DNA of 64,000 nucleotides from Candidatus Harpocratesius repetitus (GTDB lineage: Archaea; Asgardarchaeota; Lokiarchaeia; Sigyniarchaeales; Promethearchaeaceae). The first letter of the stretch is position 1. Each line of letters starts with the position of its first letter. The stretch lies in contig JAIZWK010000001.1 in the NCBI GenBank assembly GCA_021498095.1, forward strand, positions 2,467,666 through 2,531,665, written 5' to 3'. The position numbers were made by a program, and so were the translations under genes. A model generated the notes under the pieces. That model worked only from the letters and a program-made list of their open reading frames with translations. It was not told the origin of the DNA and did no database searches. This document shows, piece after piece, positions 19,915 to 28,754 of the stretch.

Positions 19915-20454
19915 TTAGTTCACTTCCTTTTCTATAACATAATCTTTAGTTTTTGGCATTAAAGGGATCAATTGGATAACGCCTTGTTTAAGAAGTTTAT
20001 ATTGTTTAAATTTCCGACCGATTAGTGCACCTATTAAGAGTATGGTAAAAAGAATTAAAAAATTCAAATAACCTTGAAAAAAACCAAAAATAAGAATAAA
20101 AGGATTGATAGAAAAACCAAATTCTTCCCAGTACCATAACACAGAGAAAATAATAATTACAGATCCCAATCTTAAAACTTGTTTTATTCCTATAATCGAA
20201 ATATCTTCTTGATAAACAAGAAAAGCACTTGTTACTATGAGAATAAGAATTAAAATTCCATGATAAATTTCAAAATAAAGTTGATAAAACCATATTAACC
20301 TTTCATCTGTATTGTAATTTAGATAATTACAAATTATCCCAAAGAAAATAAAATGAATAATAATTACGGATATACTAAAATTGCCAATTCTTTTGAAATT
20401 TAGAGAAATTTCCTTTTTTTTTAGAAAATCAATCAATTCCTTCTTCTCTTTCAT
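19915..20454 (-). CDS. Small membrane protein leading the peptide transporter operon
   Basis: 179 residues with about five hydrophobic segments and a basic N-terminus and C-terminal tail; I recognise no family. It is the first gene of the operon and is separated from OppB-like by only five bases, so a role with the transporter is likely. Its character (aromatic, Ile-rich segments, short basic loops) is like the extra membrane domains of the two ATPases, which suggests a shared module, but this is inference. Confidence 0.65.
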   Translation of the reverse strand: MKEKKELIDFLKKKEISLNFKRIGNFSISVIIIHFIFFGIICNYLNYNTDERLIWFYQLYFEIYHGILILILIVTSAFLVYQEDISIIGIKQVLRLGSVIIIFSVLWYWEEFGFSINPFILIFGFFQGYLNFLILFTILLIGALIGRKFKQYKLLKQGVIQLIPLMPKTKDYVIEKEVN

Positions 20455-21142
20455 TGTTTCACTTCCAATTATACATGAATAAAAATCATTTTCATTTAAA
20501 AAACTTAATTAATTAATTTACTATTAAATGAATTATGTTCATTAGAAAAAGAATAAAATGTCAATCAGGTCAAATAATTCTTTTAATTATTCGTTAAAAA
20601 CAGTTATTAAATTGTAATAAAGATTGATAAAATTGAAAACAATAATAATAGATATCTGGAAATAGTTTTTAAACAATATTGTAAATTGAATTAATAAAGA
20701 TTATAAGGATGTTTTCATAAAATCTTGAGTACTAGCGCTTTTTTATAATAAAGTAAAAATAAAATAAATTATAAATGAATATTATTCATTAATAAATAAT
20801 CAAATTACAACTAAATCATTAGAATAAAATCATATTTTTTAATGTAATTCGCAAATATGAAATATATGACTTTCAGATTTAACATGATATATTAAATTTA
20901 CAATTTGAAATTAGAAAACAAAATAGGACAAGACATTTCATTTGTTTACCAAAGATTTTTAAATATATTTGTCAATGGAAGAAATAGATAACTTGTATTC
21001 ATTTATATAGGTTATCAATTTAGATTTCAATCATTATTTTCTAAACGAAAAATCTATTGATGTGGAAACATCTTTGGTGTTTTTTTTTAGTGGCGAAAAA
21101 TTCTTGGAAATGATTTTAATTCAAAAATTGGAATGAGCAATA
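20455..21142. other. Long divergent promoter region between the transporter operon and its binding protein
   Basis: Almost 690 bp of very AT-rich DNA with no supported gene. It should carry the promoter of the minus-strand operon and that of the binding protein. The clearest box is at 21002-21009; a weaker TTTTTAAATATATTTG lies at about 20955-20970. Confidence 0.6.
21002..21009 (+). promoter_or_regulatory. Consensus archaeal TATA box for the binding-protein gene
   Basis: TTTATATA matches the archaeal box A consensus. It lies 134 bp before the ATG, predicting transcription start near 21035 and a leader of about 110 bases. Confidence 0.5.
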
Positions 21143-22996
21143 ATGAATAAAACAAAAAAAACTATGATTTTTGGATTGTTGTTGGGGTTTTTAATGGTTA
21201 TGGCTATGCAAACTCATGAAAGATATTATGATTTTTCAAAATTAGGAATTCCTGATAGTGCAGAAGATTCTGATGAACTTTCGTTTACATATGCCTCAAA
21301 ATTATCCGCTGAGATGGATACATTTGATCCAATGTTTTTTACATTGAATACGGAACAACATATAATTAATCAAGTAGCAGAACCTTTATTTGGGAAATTA
21401 TCAACAGATGGTGATTATGAACCAATTCTTGCAGACTCAATTACTCAAATTGATACTGTTACCTATAAAGTCTCATTGAAAGAAAATATCACCTTTCAAG
21501 ATGGAAGTGAAATGAATGCCAGTGCAGTTGAATGGAATTTTCGACGATTGTATAATGCGGTAACTTATTTATCTTCTAGTTTAGCAGATACAATGTACAT
21601 TTCTTCTGATATTTTTCGAGGATTAAGTTATCTTGACTTGAGTTGGGTTCCAGAAGGTGCACCTGTTTATATTATAAACGAAACAAAAGTAATTGATAAT
21701 TATAATGTAGAATTTAAATTGAATGTTCCTTATGATATTTATTCGATTTTCGAAGATGTATTCATTATCTCACCGACAACTCATGCAGATTTTATTAATG
21801 CAACAATGACTACGGACGATGGATTAGTTGGAACTGGAGCTTACACCATTGAGAGTTATTCAGTAACAGAGAGTGAAGTTATACTTAAAGCTTATGAAAA
21901 CTATTGGGGTGGAGCTCCTGATGTTAAAAAATTAATCTTTTCTTTTGTTGAAAATGATGATGCACGACACATTTCATTTTTGGCGGGAGAAATTGATATG
22001 ATTGATGCTCCAGATAATGATCAACTTAAAGATGCTGAAAACATCACAATCATGGAAGCTGGTGCAGATCCTTCATCCTTTTATATTGCTTTATTTGATA
22101 CAATTGATATAAAAGTTAGAGAAGCTTTGAATTTTGCATTTGATTATAATTATATAATAGAAGAAGTTAAAGCAAATGCCTCAGTCCGATCTGGTGGAGC
22201 AATTTTTAAATCTGTTGATTACCATAATGATACTTTGGATTTACCAGGATATGATTTAGAATATGCAAGACAAGTCCTCATAGATGCAGGAATCGCACCG
22301 TCATCAGCAGATTCATGGTCAGATACTGATTGGCAAACAATAGCTGATGGAGAATCTCCATTATATTCAATCAAAATTGGTTATATTTCACCATTATTTG
22401 ATGATTATATTGTTGTTTTTAATGATGCTTGCCGAAATTTGGGAATTAAACTTGATTCTATTTCATATGATCAAGCCAATTTCATTGGATTTATCACTTC
22501 AAATAGCGACGAGGATATTAAAAATACTTTTGATTGTTTTGTAATGGGAGTCGGCTTTGGAACATCTATCTACCATCTATTAATGCGTTTGCACTTAAGT
22601 ACAGGATTCTTTAATATTGCTACTCTCAATGATACAATAGTAGATGATTTGATCAACGATTTCTTAACTGCAAGTAATAATGCAGAACGTCAAGATATTG
22701 CAAATCAAATTGCAGATCGAATTCAAAATGTTCTTTTTGCATATATTTGGATTGATCAAGCAAAAAACCAAATTGCATATCAAAATAAATGGACTGGAAT
22801 AAATCCATATATCTTTCTTAGTCGAACTGTAAAATTAGCTGGGAGCTCTTCAGATGATACTGGAAATGATGATTCTGGTGAAAAAATAGGAATTCCTGGA
22901 TATTCAACTGGTTTTATAGGAATTGCTGGAATGCTTTCAATATTATTCATAACTCGTAAACGAAAACAGAACAACATAAAAACAAACAAATTGTAA
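21143..22996 (+). CDS. Peptide-binding protein, SBP family 5 (OppA/DppA-like), C-terminally anchored
   Basis: The 617-residue protein starts with a signal peptide (residues about 5-24, no lipobox Cys) and carries a full SBP_bac_5 domain (about 45-565) with the usual YKVSLKENITFQDG and GTGAYTIESY stretches. A short Ser/Asp/Gly linker follows, then a membrane segment and a basic tail (TRKRKQNN). This binding protein is therefore held on the cell surface by a C-terminal anchor, an archaeal arrangement, instead of a lipid. It faces the Opp operon across a long promoter region and is its likely receptor. The peptide specificity is unknown. Confidence 0.92.
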   Translation: MNKTKKTMIFGLLLGFLMVMAMQTHERYYDFSKLGIPDSAEDSDELSFTYASKLSAEMDTFDPMFFTLNTEQHIINQVAEPLFGKLSTDGDYEPILADSITQIDTVTYKVSLKENITFQDGSEMNASAVEWNFRRLYNAVTYLSSSLADTMYISSDIFRGLSYLDLSWVPEGAPVYIINETKVIDNYNVEFKLNVPYDIYSIFEDVFIISPTTHADFINATMTTDDGLVGTGAYTIESYSVTESEVILKAYENYWGGAPDVKKLIFSFVENDDARHISFLAGEIDMIDAPDNDQLKDAENITIMEAGADPSSFYIALFDTIDIKVREALNFAFDYNYIIEEVKANASVRSGGAIFKSVDYHNDTLDLPGYDLEYARQVLIDAGIAPSSADSWSDTDWQTIADGESPLYSIKIGYISPLFDDYIVVFNDACRNLGIKLDSISYDQANFIGFITSNSDEDIKNTFDCFVMGVGFGTSIYHLLMRLHLSTGFFNIATLNDTIVDDLINDFLTASNNAERQDIANQIADRIQNVLFAYIWIDQAKNQIAYQNKWTGINPYIFLSRTVKLAGSSSDDTGNDDSGEKIGIPGYSTGFIGIAGMLSILFITRKRKQNNIKTNKL

Positions 22997-23310
22997 GTTA
23001 ATTTCTATTTTTTTTTTTAGGTTTTCTTTTTTTCATTAGATTTTTTTTCTTTTTTCCATTTTCACTATTTATCTTTACCTTTCTTTAGGCTATTTATTTG
23101 TTATAAGACCTGGAACAGTTAATATTACTTTTGTGTGTTTTCTACTAATAATTGGGATGGAATCTAATATTAATAACAAGTATTTCAAAATAAAAATCAA
23201 ATTAAGGAATTTGAAAAACAATGGAACCCTTATCTTATAAAAATTAACGAGCATAGAAATGATTACTTAATAGAATGATGTTGATTCAAAAACTAATGTG
23301 ATGATTTTTC
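22997..23310. other. Intergenic region after the binding-protein gene
   Basis: Opens with a pyrimidine-rich stretch (see terminator) and holds no supported gene. The rest is AT-rich leader or promoter DNA for the MFS gene. Confidence 0.6.
23006..23062 (+). terminator. Pyrimidine-rich terminator after the binding-protein gene
   Basis: Several runs of T (up to nine or ten) within about 55 bp, starting shortly after the stop codon and with no hairpin. This is the usual form of archaeal intrinsic terminators. Confidence 0.55.
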
Positions 23311-24645
23311 ATGGATGAACAAAATCCCAATCTATCTTTCAATCATAATATTACAAAAATAGATGAAAAAGCAAAAGAATCAGAAGATAAACGAAATTTC
23401 TCAATGTATATTCAATTCTGGATAGGTCAAGTATTTTCACTCATGGGTTCCGCAATAGTATCATTTATTATTATTTGGCAGCTTTCAGAAATGGAACCAG
23501 GAAATAATACATTAATTTCTGTAGCGTTTTTCGTAAGCTTTTTTCCACAAATAGTCATTTCTCCACTGGCAGGAGTAATCGCTGATAAAATGAATAAAAA
23601 AATAATAATAATAATCAGTGATTTTGCACAAGCGACCTTAACCTTGATTTTGATTATTCTATTTGCCTTAGGAGTGGTTGAAATATGGCATATTTTATTA
23701 TTAATCTTCTTTAGAGGCATTTGTCAAGCATTTCAAGCCCCGATTTCTATTGCAATTATTCCTCTTATGGTTCCTAAGGATAAAATGACTCGAGTCAATG
23801 GTTTAAATTATCTTTTATCCAGCCTAATCAATATGATCAGCCCAATTGTTGGAGCATGGCTTTTAATTGTTTTATCGCCTTCTCAAGCATTATGGATCGA
23901 TATTTTTACATTTTTCATTGCTTTCTTCACAATTATCAGAATAAGAATTCCCAAATCAAAAACTGAAACTACTAACTTTGATGAGATTCAAGAAAAACAA
24001 AAGAAGATTAGTTTTTTTAGTGAAATAAAGGCAGGATTGGATGTAATTCATGATATAAAAGGATTAGGTAGTGTAATTATCATGGCGATTTTTCTGAATT
24101 TTATCTTTATGCCTGTTGATGCGTTGATGATTAATTTTATAAAAATAAACCACGGAGGCACCAAAGTCGAATTAGGATATTTTATGGCTGCCCTTCAATT
24201 AGGAATGTTATTAGGAGCCTTATTAACAATACTTGTTAAAAAATGGCGGAATTGGTTTGCTTGGATAATTCTTGGGTTAGTAAGTGAAGCATTAGCTTAT
24301 CTTGCTTTAGGGCTGATTCCAGAAGGTTTCTTTATCCTCTTATATATCGATGCTGTTATGATGCTTATTATGAATCCTATCGTGAACAGTCTTTTCTTGA
24401 CGGGTATTCAAAATATTATCCCAAAAGATAAGATAGGGCGAATTTCATCAATTATCATGATGTTGAGTAATATTGCTTCTCCTATTGGATTACTTTTATC
24501 AGGAATTATTGCCGATGCGATTGGTTCAATACCAATTATCTATATTTGTTGCGGAATTCTTACCTTAATTGTTTTAGGAATAACAGTATCGGGTAAAGGA
24601 TTTCGTCAATTGACAAAAGAAGGAGAACGAATTACAAATCAATAA
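23311..24645 (+). CDS. MFS transporter (MFS_3 / EntS-like exporter)
   Basis: 444 residues with twelve predicted membrane segments. It has the MFS signature region after segment 2 (AGVIADKMNKKIII) and a second similar region after segment 8. The closest known type is the EntS/MFS_3 branch, mostly drug or siderophore exporters; the substrate cannot be read here. The N-terminal 28 residues are polar. It stands alone, followed by a T-rich stretch and a convergent cupin gene. Confidence 0.85.
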   Translation: MDEQNPNLSFNHNITKIDEKAKESEDKRNFSMYIQFWIGQVFSLMGSAIVSFIIIWQLSEMEPGNNTLISVAFFVSFFPQIVISPLAGVIADKMNKKIIIIISDFAQATLTLILIILFALGVVEIWHILLLIFFRGICQAFQAPISIAIIPLMVPKDKMTRVNGLNYLLSSLINMISPIVGAWLLIVLSPSQALWIDIFTFFIAFFTIIRIRIPKSKTETTNFDEIQEKQKKISFFSEIKAGLDVIHDIKGLGSVIIMAIFLNFIFMPVDALMINFIKINHGGTKVELGYFMAALQLGMLLGALLTILVKKWRNWFAWIILGLVSEALAYLALGLIPEGFFILLYIDAVMMLIMNPIVNSLFLTGIQNIIPKDKIGRISSIIMMLSNIASPIGLLLSGIIADAIGSIPIIYICCGILTLIVLGITVSGKGFRQLTKEGERITNQ

Positions 24646-24684
24646 AAAGATTAAAAAAACTTTTTTCTTTTTTCTTTTTACTAT
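24646..24684. terminator. Bidirectional poly-T/poly-A stretch between convergent genes
   Basis: An A-run followed by TTTTTTCTTTTTTC directly after the MFS stop codon and before the cupin stop codon. It could end transcripts on both strands. Confidence 0.45.
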
Positions 24685-24708
24685 GATCACTTAATTGTAT
24701 AATTATTA

Positions 24709-25056
24709 TCAAAGTATTTTTGTTGGTTGATTTTGAGGTGTTGGGGTCTTTATCACCAAAAATTTGAAATCTTTAGTGTTAGATTCTTCATTAAATAAAC
24801 GATGAACTATTCCTGCAGGGCTAAAAACAATTTCATCTTTTGATAATGTTTCGATTTCATCCCCAATTTCCACTTTTCCAATTCCATCCAAACCATAAAA
24901 ACACGCATCTACAGGAGTTATATGCTTTTTAAGAGTTTCACCTGGTTTTAATGTAATGTGAATATAACTTGCATAGGGAAATTCGAGGAGTTTACGTACT
25001 GCAACTTTATGTGGTGTGGAAGAAATATCTTGTTCTGCTACAACTATTTTTTTCAT
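24709..25056 (-). CDS. Small single-domain cupin protein
   Basis: 115 residues forming one cupin barrel. Motif 1 is represented by LKPGETLKKHITP...YGLDGIGKVEIGDE and motif 2 by EIVFSPAGIVHRLFNEES. The metal-binding set is reduced: one His in motif 1 (HITP) and one in motif 2 (GIVHR). Such proteins bind metals or small acids and have many roles; none can be assigned. No operon partner. Confidence 0.75.
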   Translation of the reverse strand: MKKIVVAEQDISSTPHKVAVRKLLEFPYASYIHITLKPGETLKKHITPVDACFYGLDGIGKVEIGDEIETLSKDEIVFSPAGIVHRLFNEESNTKDFKFLVIKTPTPQNQPTKIL

Positions 25057-25206
25057 ATTAAATTCCGTTAATTAAGAAGAAGTTGAGATTGATGAATATT
25101 GTGCTTATTTTCAATAATCTATCCTTAGATTTTTTTGAATATTATTATCCATTTTAATGCTTAAGCTTATTTTTAATTGTAGCATTCCTTTGATACTTGA
25201 TTGGAT

Positions 25207-25800
25207 ATGGATTCACTATTACTTTTGCCAGATATACCTATAAAAGACTGCGGCGAAATGACCAGATATTTTTTAGTTCACGACATTATGACATTTCAAG
25301 CCGCTTGTTTGTATGTTCATGATTTACCCTATGGATATAATACAGATAAGGATAATAAATGGAGTCTGTTTCAAGAAAATAAAGGATCATGTACTACAAA
25401 ACACGGAGTTATTGCAACACTTGCTCAAGAACTTAATCTTCCTGTTAAAAAAAATGTAGGTATATACCGATTTACAGAAGAAATCTGCACAGGAACTCAA
25501 AGAATCTTGGATAAATATAGTATTCCGTATATTCCAATGGTTCATTGCTTTTTGAAATATAAGGATTATCGTTTTGACTTGACTGAAGGAAATCTTAATG
25601 GGAAAAATAAATCCATTGAAAATTTCATTCATATTGAAGAAGTCGAACCCTTTATTACACGTAAAAACGAATATCTGTTATTCAAAAAAGTATTAAAGGA
25701 AAAAATTCTTAGATCCCCTGAAATGAGAAATATCAAAGAAATTACATTATTAAAAGCGCGAGAAGAAGCTATTCATCTACTTCATTCAAAAATCGAATAA
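25207..25800 (+). CDS. Transglutaminase-like cysteine protein
   Basis: ATG at 25207 is preferred to an in-frame TTG at 25201. A compact protein with a Cys-His-Asp arrangement of the transglutaminase-like superfamily: Cys in GSCTTKHG followed by a helix (VIATLAQELNL), His in MVHCF and Asp in RFDLTEG. Numbered from the TTG these are 64, 115 and 126. The order and spacing fit a papain-like core. Archaeal and bacterial members are usually peptidases or peptide N-glycanase-like proteins. No signal peptide. Function unknown; stands alone between divergent or distant neighbours. Confidence 0.65.
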   Translation: MDSLLLLPDIPIKDCGEMTRYFLVHDIMTFQAACLYVHDLPYGYNTDKDNKWSLFQENKGSCTTKHGVIATLAQELNLPVKKNVGIYRFTEEICTGTQRILDKYSIPYIPMVHCFLKYKDYRFDLTEGNLNGKNKSIENFIHIEEVEPFITRKNEYLLFKKVLKEKILRSPEMRNIKEITLLKAREEAIHLLHSKIE

Positions 25801-26178
25801 TCTATTTGAGGATATTTTATCTTTTTTAATTTAAACGCTTTTTTGAATATCATTTATATATATCTGACTTAAATCTGAAATATAGCAATTCTTTTTTTGT
25901 CGAACTCGATTTTTTCAAAGAATTTGTTAAAAATTTACCATCCTGTTTATAAATTCTTCAATCTAATGTCTATTTTATTATAATTCTTGATTTACATATT
26001 TTGAATTTGGCACCTTGGTAAAATCGACAAAAAATAAGAAAGGATATTTTAGAATTGAGTCGGGAAAATTAAGATGATAAAATGAAAAACTTCGAATCTT
26101 TAAAATTTAAAATACCCTCATTTGCATTTTCTAATTTTTAGCAAGGTTTTTTTTAATATTGCTCCTTGATAAACTGCG
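25801..26178. other. Intergenic region with no supported gene
   Basis: AT-rich; a TATATATC stretch occurs near 25857. No repeat, RNA gene or small reading frame could be supported. Confidence 0.5.
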
Positions 26179-27861
26179 ATGAACGCAACAGAACAATATC
26201 AAAAAGCTTGGATACCAATGCTTTCATTAAATGGATTTGCGATAATTTGTATGATTATAGGAATAACAACTCCAGTGTTTTCAGCAATTTCTATTTTTTG
26301 TGCTTGGACGGTTTGGATTGTTCAAATCGGAAGTTATATTTTCATAAGTATTATTGGATTTCGAGGAAAACTTTCACGGATAAATTATGGATTATTAATT
26401 GGTTGGTTATTTATTTCAATATTGCTTCAATTAGGAATTTATATGCAAAAGTACCAATTATCTGCAAAATACGAGAATAGTTGGGGTGAAATAGCACCAA
26501 GTCTAATCAAATGGAGAATTTTCCAAATAATTGTTCTTATTTTACCCATAATTATTACTTTTTGCTGGAAAAAGAACGAATCTATGGAAATAAAAGAATC
26601 TCATTCTACATTATTACAGTATATTCGATTAACTGCTTTTTTTATCGCTCAATTCACTGGAGTTTTGCTTTTTCTCTCAGGGATACTCTTTACTGTCTTG
26701 TTGTGGATTTATGTCAACGGAGATTTTTGGGGTTATTTAGGAATTATGGGTTTAAATTTTCCAACTGAAATGCCAATTATAATTTTGCTCGGTATTCTTC
26801 TAACTTTCTCACTAATTCAAGAAAAAAATAATTTTAATAAAAAAAAGAGAAATTATTTAATCCCAAAGCTTAAAAAAATTTATATTCCCATTTCCATCCT
26901 AATCATTCTTCTTATGTTAATACCAATTCTTTTTATCCCATTTAATCTTAAATCAGCTAAGGAAACTTTTCCAAATCGATGGAATACTGAAGATCCTACC
27001 TTTTTGGAGAAGCCTTATTCTTTCTCTTCTCAAATTTTTGGTCGAACTGTTCCAGAATGTAAAGTTCAAGAAGATATTCTCTTTTTCAATGGCTCTCAGA
27101 GTTCTTTTCCCCAAGATCACAATCTTTTACTTCATTTTGATGTTTATTCTCCCCTAAAATCATCAGAAAATCTCCCAGGACACAATGCAACCATTATTCG
27201 GATTCATGGAGGATATTGGGTACAAGGTGATACAAAAATGATGGTGCAGCAATGTCGTTACTTTGCAGCTCAAGGATATATTGTCTTCGATATTCAATAT
27301 GGATTGCATAATTCGACATCAAATACTCCTACGAATATAAAAGGTAATTTCACACATGATGATATGGTTCGTCAAGTTGGAAATTTTACTCATTATCTTG
27401 AAACACATGCTGATGAATATGGCGCAGATCTTAATAGAACTGTGGTTTTTGGTGCATCTGCCGGTACCACTTTAGCGATGGCAATAGTATATGGACAATC
27501 TGATTCACGATTTTCTGAATGGATTTCACAGAAAATCAATTTTGTGGGATTATATTTGTTTTATCCTGCCAGTGGATATCAAAAAAACCGCGATGTTATA
27601 GGAACTCCCGACTTATTAACACCAGAAGTGTTAATTAAAGCAAATTCCCCCCCTTGCCTAATTTTTACAGGCACTCGAGATCAGTTAATTAATCCAGATG
27701 TTTCTCAAGAGATTAAATTAAAATATGATAATGCGGGAAATGAAGAATGTGTGGTAATTTGGTTGAAATTTTATTCGCATGCTTTCGCTTGGAATGAATA
27801 TAATTCTGGATCTCAAATTGCTTTATATTATACAGAAAGATTTCTTAAAGCAATCACATGA
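26179..27861 (+). CDS. Membrane-anchored alpha/beta hydrolase (carboxylesterase-like)
   Basis: The first 260 residues hold about seven hydrophobic segments; the rest (about 280-560) is an alpha/beta hydrolase of the hormone-sensitive-lipase/BD-FAE type. The oxyanion motif is HGGYW (His343), the nucleophile is Ser427 in GASAG, the acid probably the Asp of GTRDQLINPD, and the final His lies in SHAFAW. The hydrolase part probably faces the outside. The membrane domain itself is not recognised. Such enzymes hydrolyse esters; a role in lipid or glycan remodelling at the surface is possible. Alone on its strand apart from the membrane protein 125 bp downstream. Confidence 0.8.
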   Translation: MNATEQYQKAWIPMLSLNGFAIICMIIGITTPVFSAISIFCAWTVWIVQIGSYIFISIIGFRGKLSRINYGLLIGWLFISILLQLGIYMQKYQLSAKYENSWGEIAPSLIKWRIFQIIVLILPIIITFCWKKNESMEIKESHSTLLQYIRLTAFFIAQFTGVLLFLSGILFTVLLWIYVNGDFWGYLGIMGLNFPTEMPIIILLGILLTFSLIQEKNNFNKKKRNYLIPKLKKIYIPISILIILLMLIPILFIPFNLKSAKETFPNRWNTEDPTFLEKPYSFSSQIFGRTVPECKVQEDILFFNGSQSSFPQDHNLLLHFDVYSPLKSSENLPGHNATIIRIHGGYWVQGDTKMMVQQCRYFAAQGYIVFDIQYGLHNSTSNTPTNIKGNFTHDDMVRQVGNFTHYLETHADEYGADLNRTVVFGASAGTTLAMAIVYGQSDSRFSEWISQKINFVGLYLFYPASGYQKNRDVIGTPDLLTPEVLIKANSPPCLIFTGTRDQLINPDVSQEIKLKYDNAGNEECVVIWLKFYSHAFAWNEYNSGSQIALYYTERFLKAIT

Positions 27862-27986
27862 TCTATAAAAATCTTTTATATTTTTTACATCATATATTAC
27901 CAAAAATCAAAATTTTCAAATAATCTGCGCTTTTTTATTTTTTAGCTAATATTTTATCACTTATATTTAAGGATAATGAAATTTTA

Positions 27987-28676
27987 ATGAGCACTTCAAT
28001 CTATTGCGATAAACAATTTAGAGAATATATTTCAATTTGGGGAGATTCCATTATAAATCTAATAAAGATTCAATTTATTGTATTAATCATAACAACTACA
28101 GAACAACTCTCAAATATTTTTAAAATTCAAGATTTAATTGATATAGCGTATTTAATGTTATTTCTTTTTTCAATTTGGTTATTTGTTCGATATCTGCGAT
28201 ATTTAGTTGCATTGAAGCAAATTGTCAAATTTTCTAAGGATCCTACTTTAAAAAATTTCTTTCTGATTGAAATTATTACGTTACTTGGTGCTATTTTAGT
28301 TAATTTTGTGGAATTTTTCTTAAATATTTCTTATAACTCTTGGATAATTCATTACACTATTTCTTTACCAATCTTTATTCTCTCCTTAATATCAGTACTT
28401 CTTTTATCTAAATGGCAAAAGAACTTATTCGAAGAAGATATAGAACCTGATTTATTTGAAGCAATGAAGAAGGGTATCAATCTTTTATTTATAGGCGCAA
28501 TTCTAAATTTTATTCCTCAATTTGATAATATTCTTATCATAGTAAGCTTTTTTTCTGCTCTTTTAAGTATTCTTGGTTTTTGGAAATTTGGAAAAGCTCT
28601 TATTATAGAATTTGGTGGAGGAGAATTAGATAGAATTTACGATACTCCAACACCTGAAATGTATGAAGGATTATGA
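27987..28676 (+). CDS. Multi-pass membrane protein of unknown function
   Basis: 229 residues with about six hydrophobic segments, a polar N-terminus and a tail ending in DTPTPEMYEGL. No family recognised. It follows the membrane esterase on the same strand and is followed by the LigB-type gene, but no functional link is evident. Confidence 0.55.
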   Translation: MSTSIYCDKQFREYISIWGDSIINLIKIQFIVLIITTTEQLSNIFKIQDLIDIAYLMLFLFSIWLFVRYLRYLVALKQIVKFSKDPTLKNFFLIEIITLLGAILVNFVEFFLNISYNSWIIHYTISLPIFILSLISVLLLSKWQKNLFEEDIEPDLFEAMKKGINLLFIGAILNFIPQFDNILIIVSFFSALLSILGFWKFGKALIIEFGGGELDRIYDTPTPEMYEGL

Positions 28677-28728
28677 GTTAATGATATTTAAGTATGTGAG
28701 AATTTGGTGTAATTATAATAAAATAAAA

Positions 28729-28752
28729 GTGAAAAAGTGAAAAAGTGAAAAA
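28729..28752 (+). repeat. Three perfect GTGAAAAA units abutting a start codon
   Basis: Units start at 28729, 28737 and 28745 and end two bases before the ATG at 28755. GTGA can pair with the 16S rRNA tail, so the array gives three overlapping ribosome-binding options; the last lies six bases before the ATG. Confidence 0.75.
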
Positions 28753-28754
28753 TT

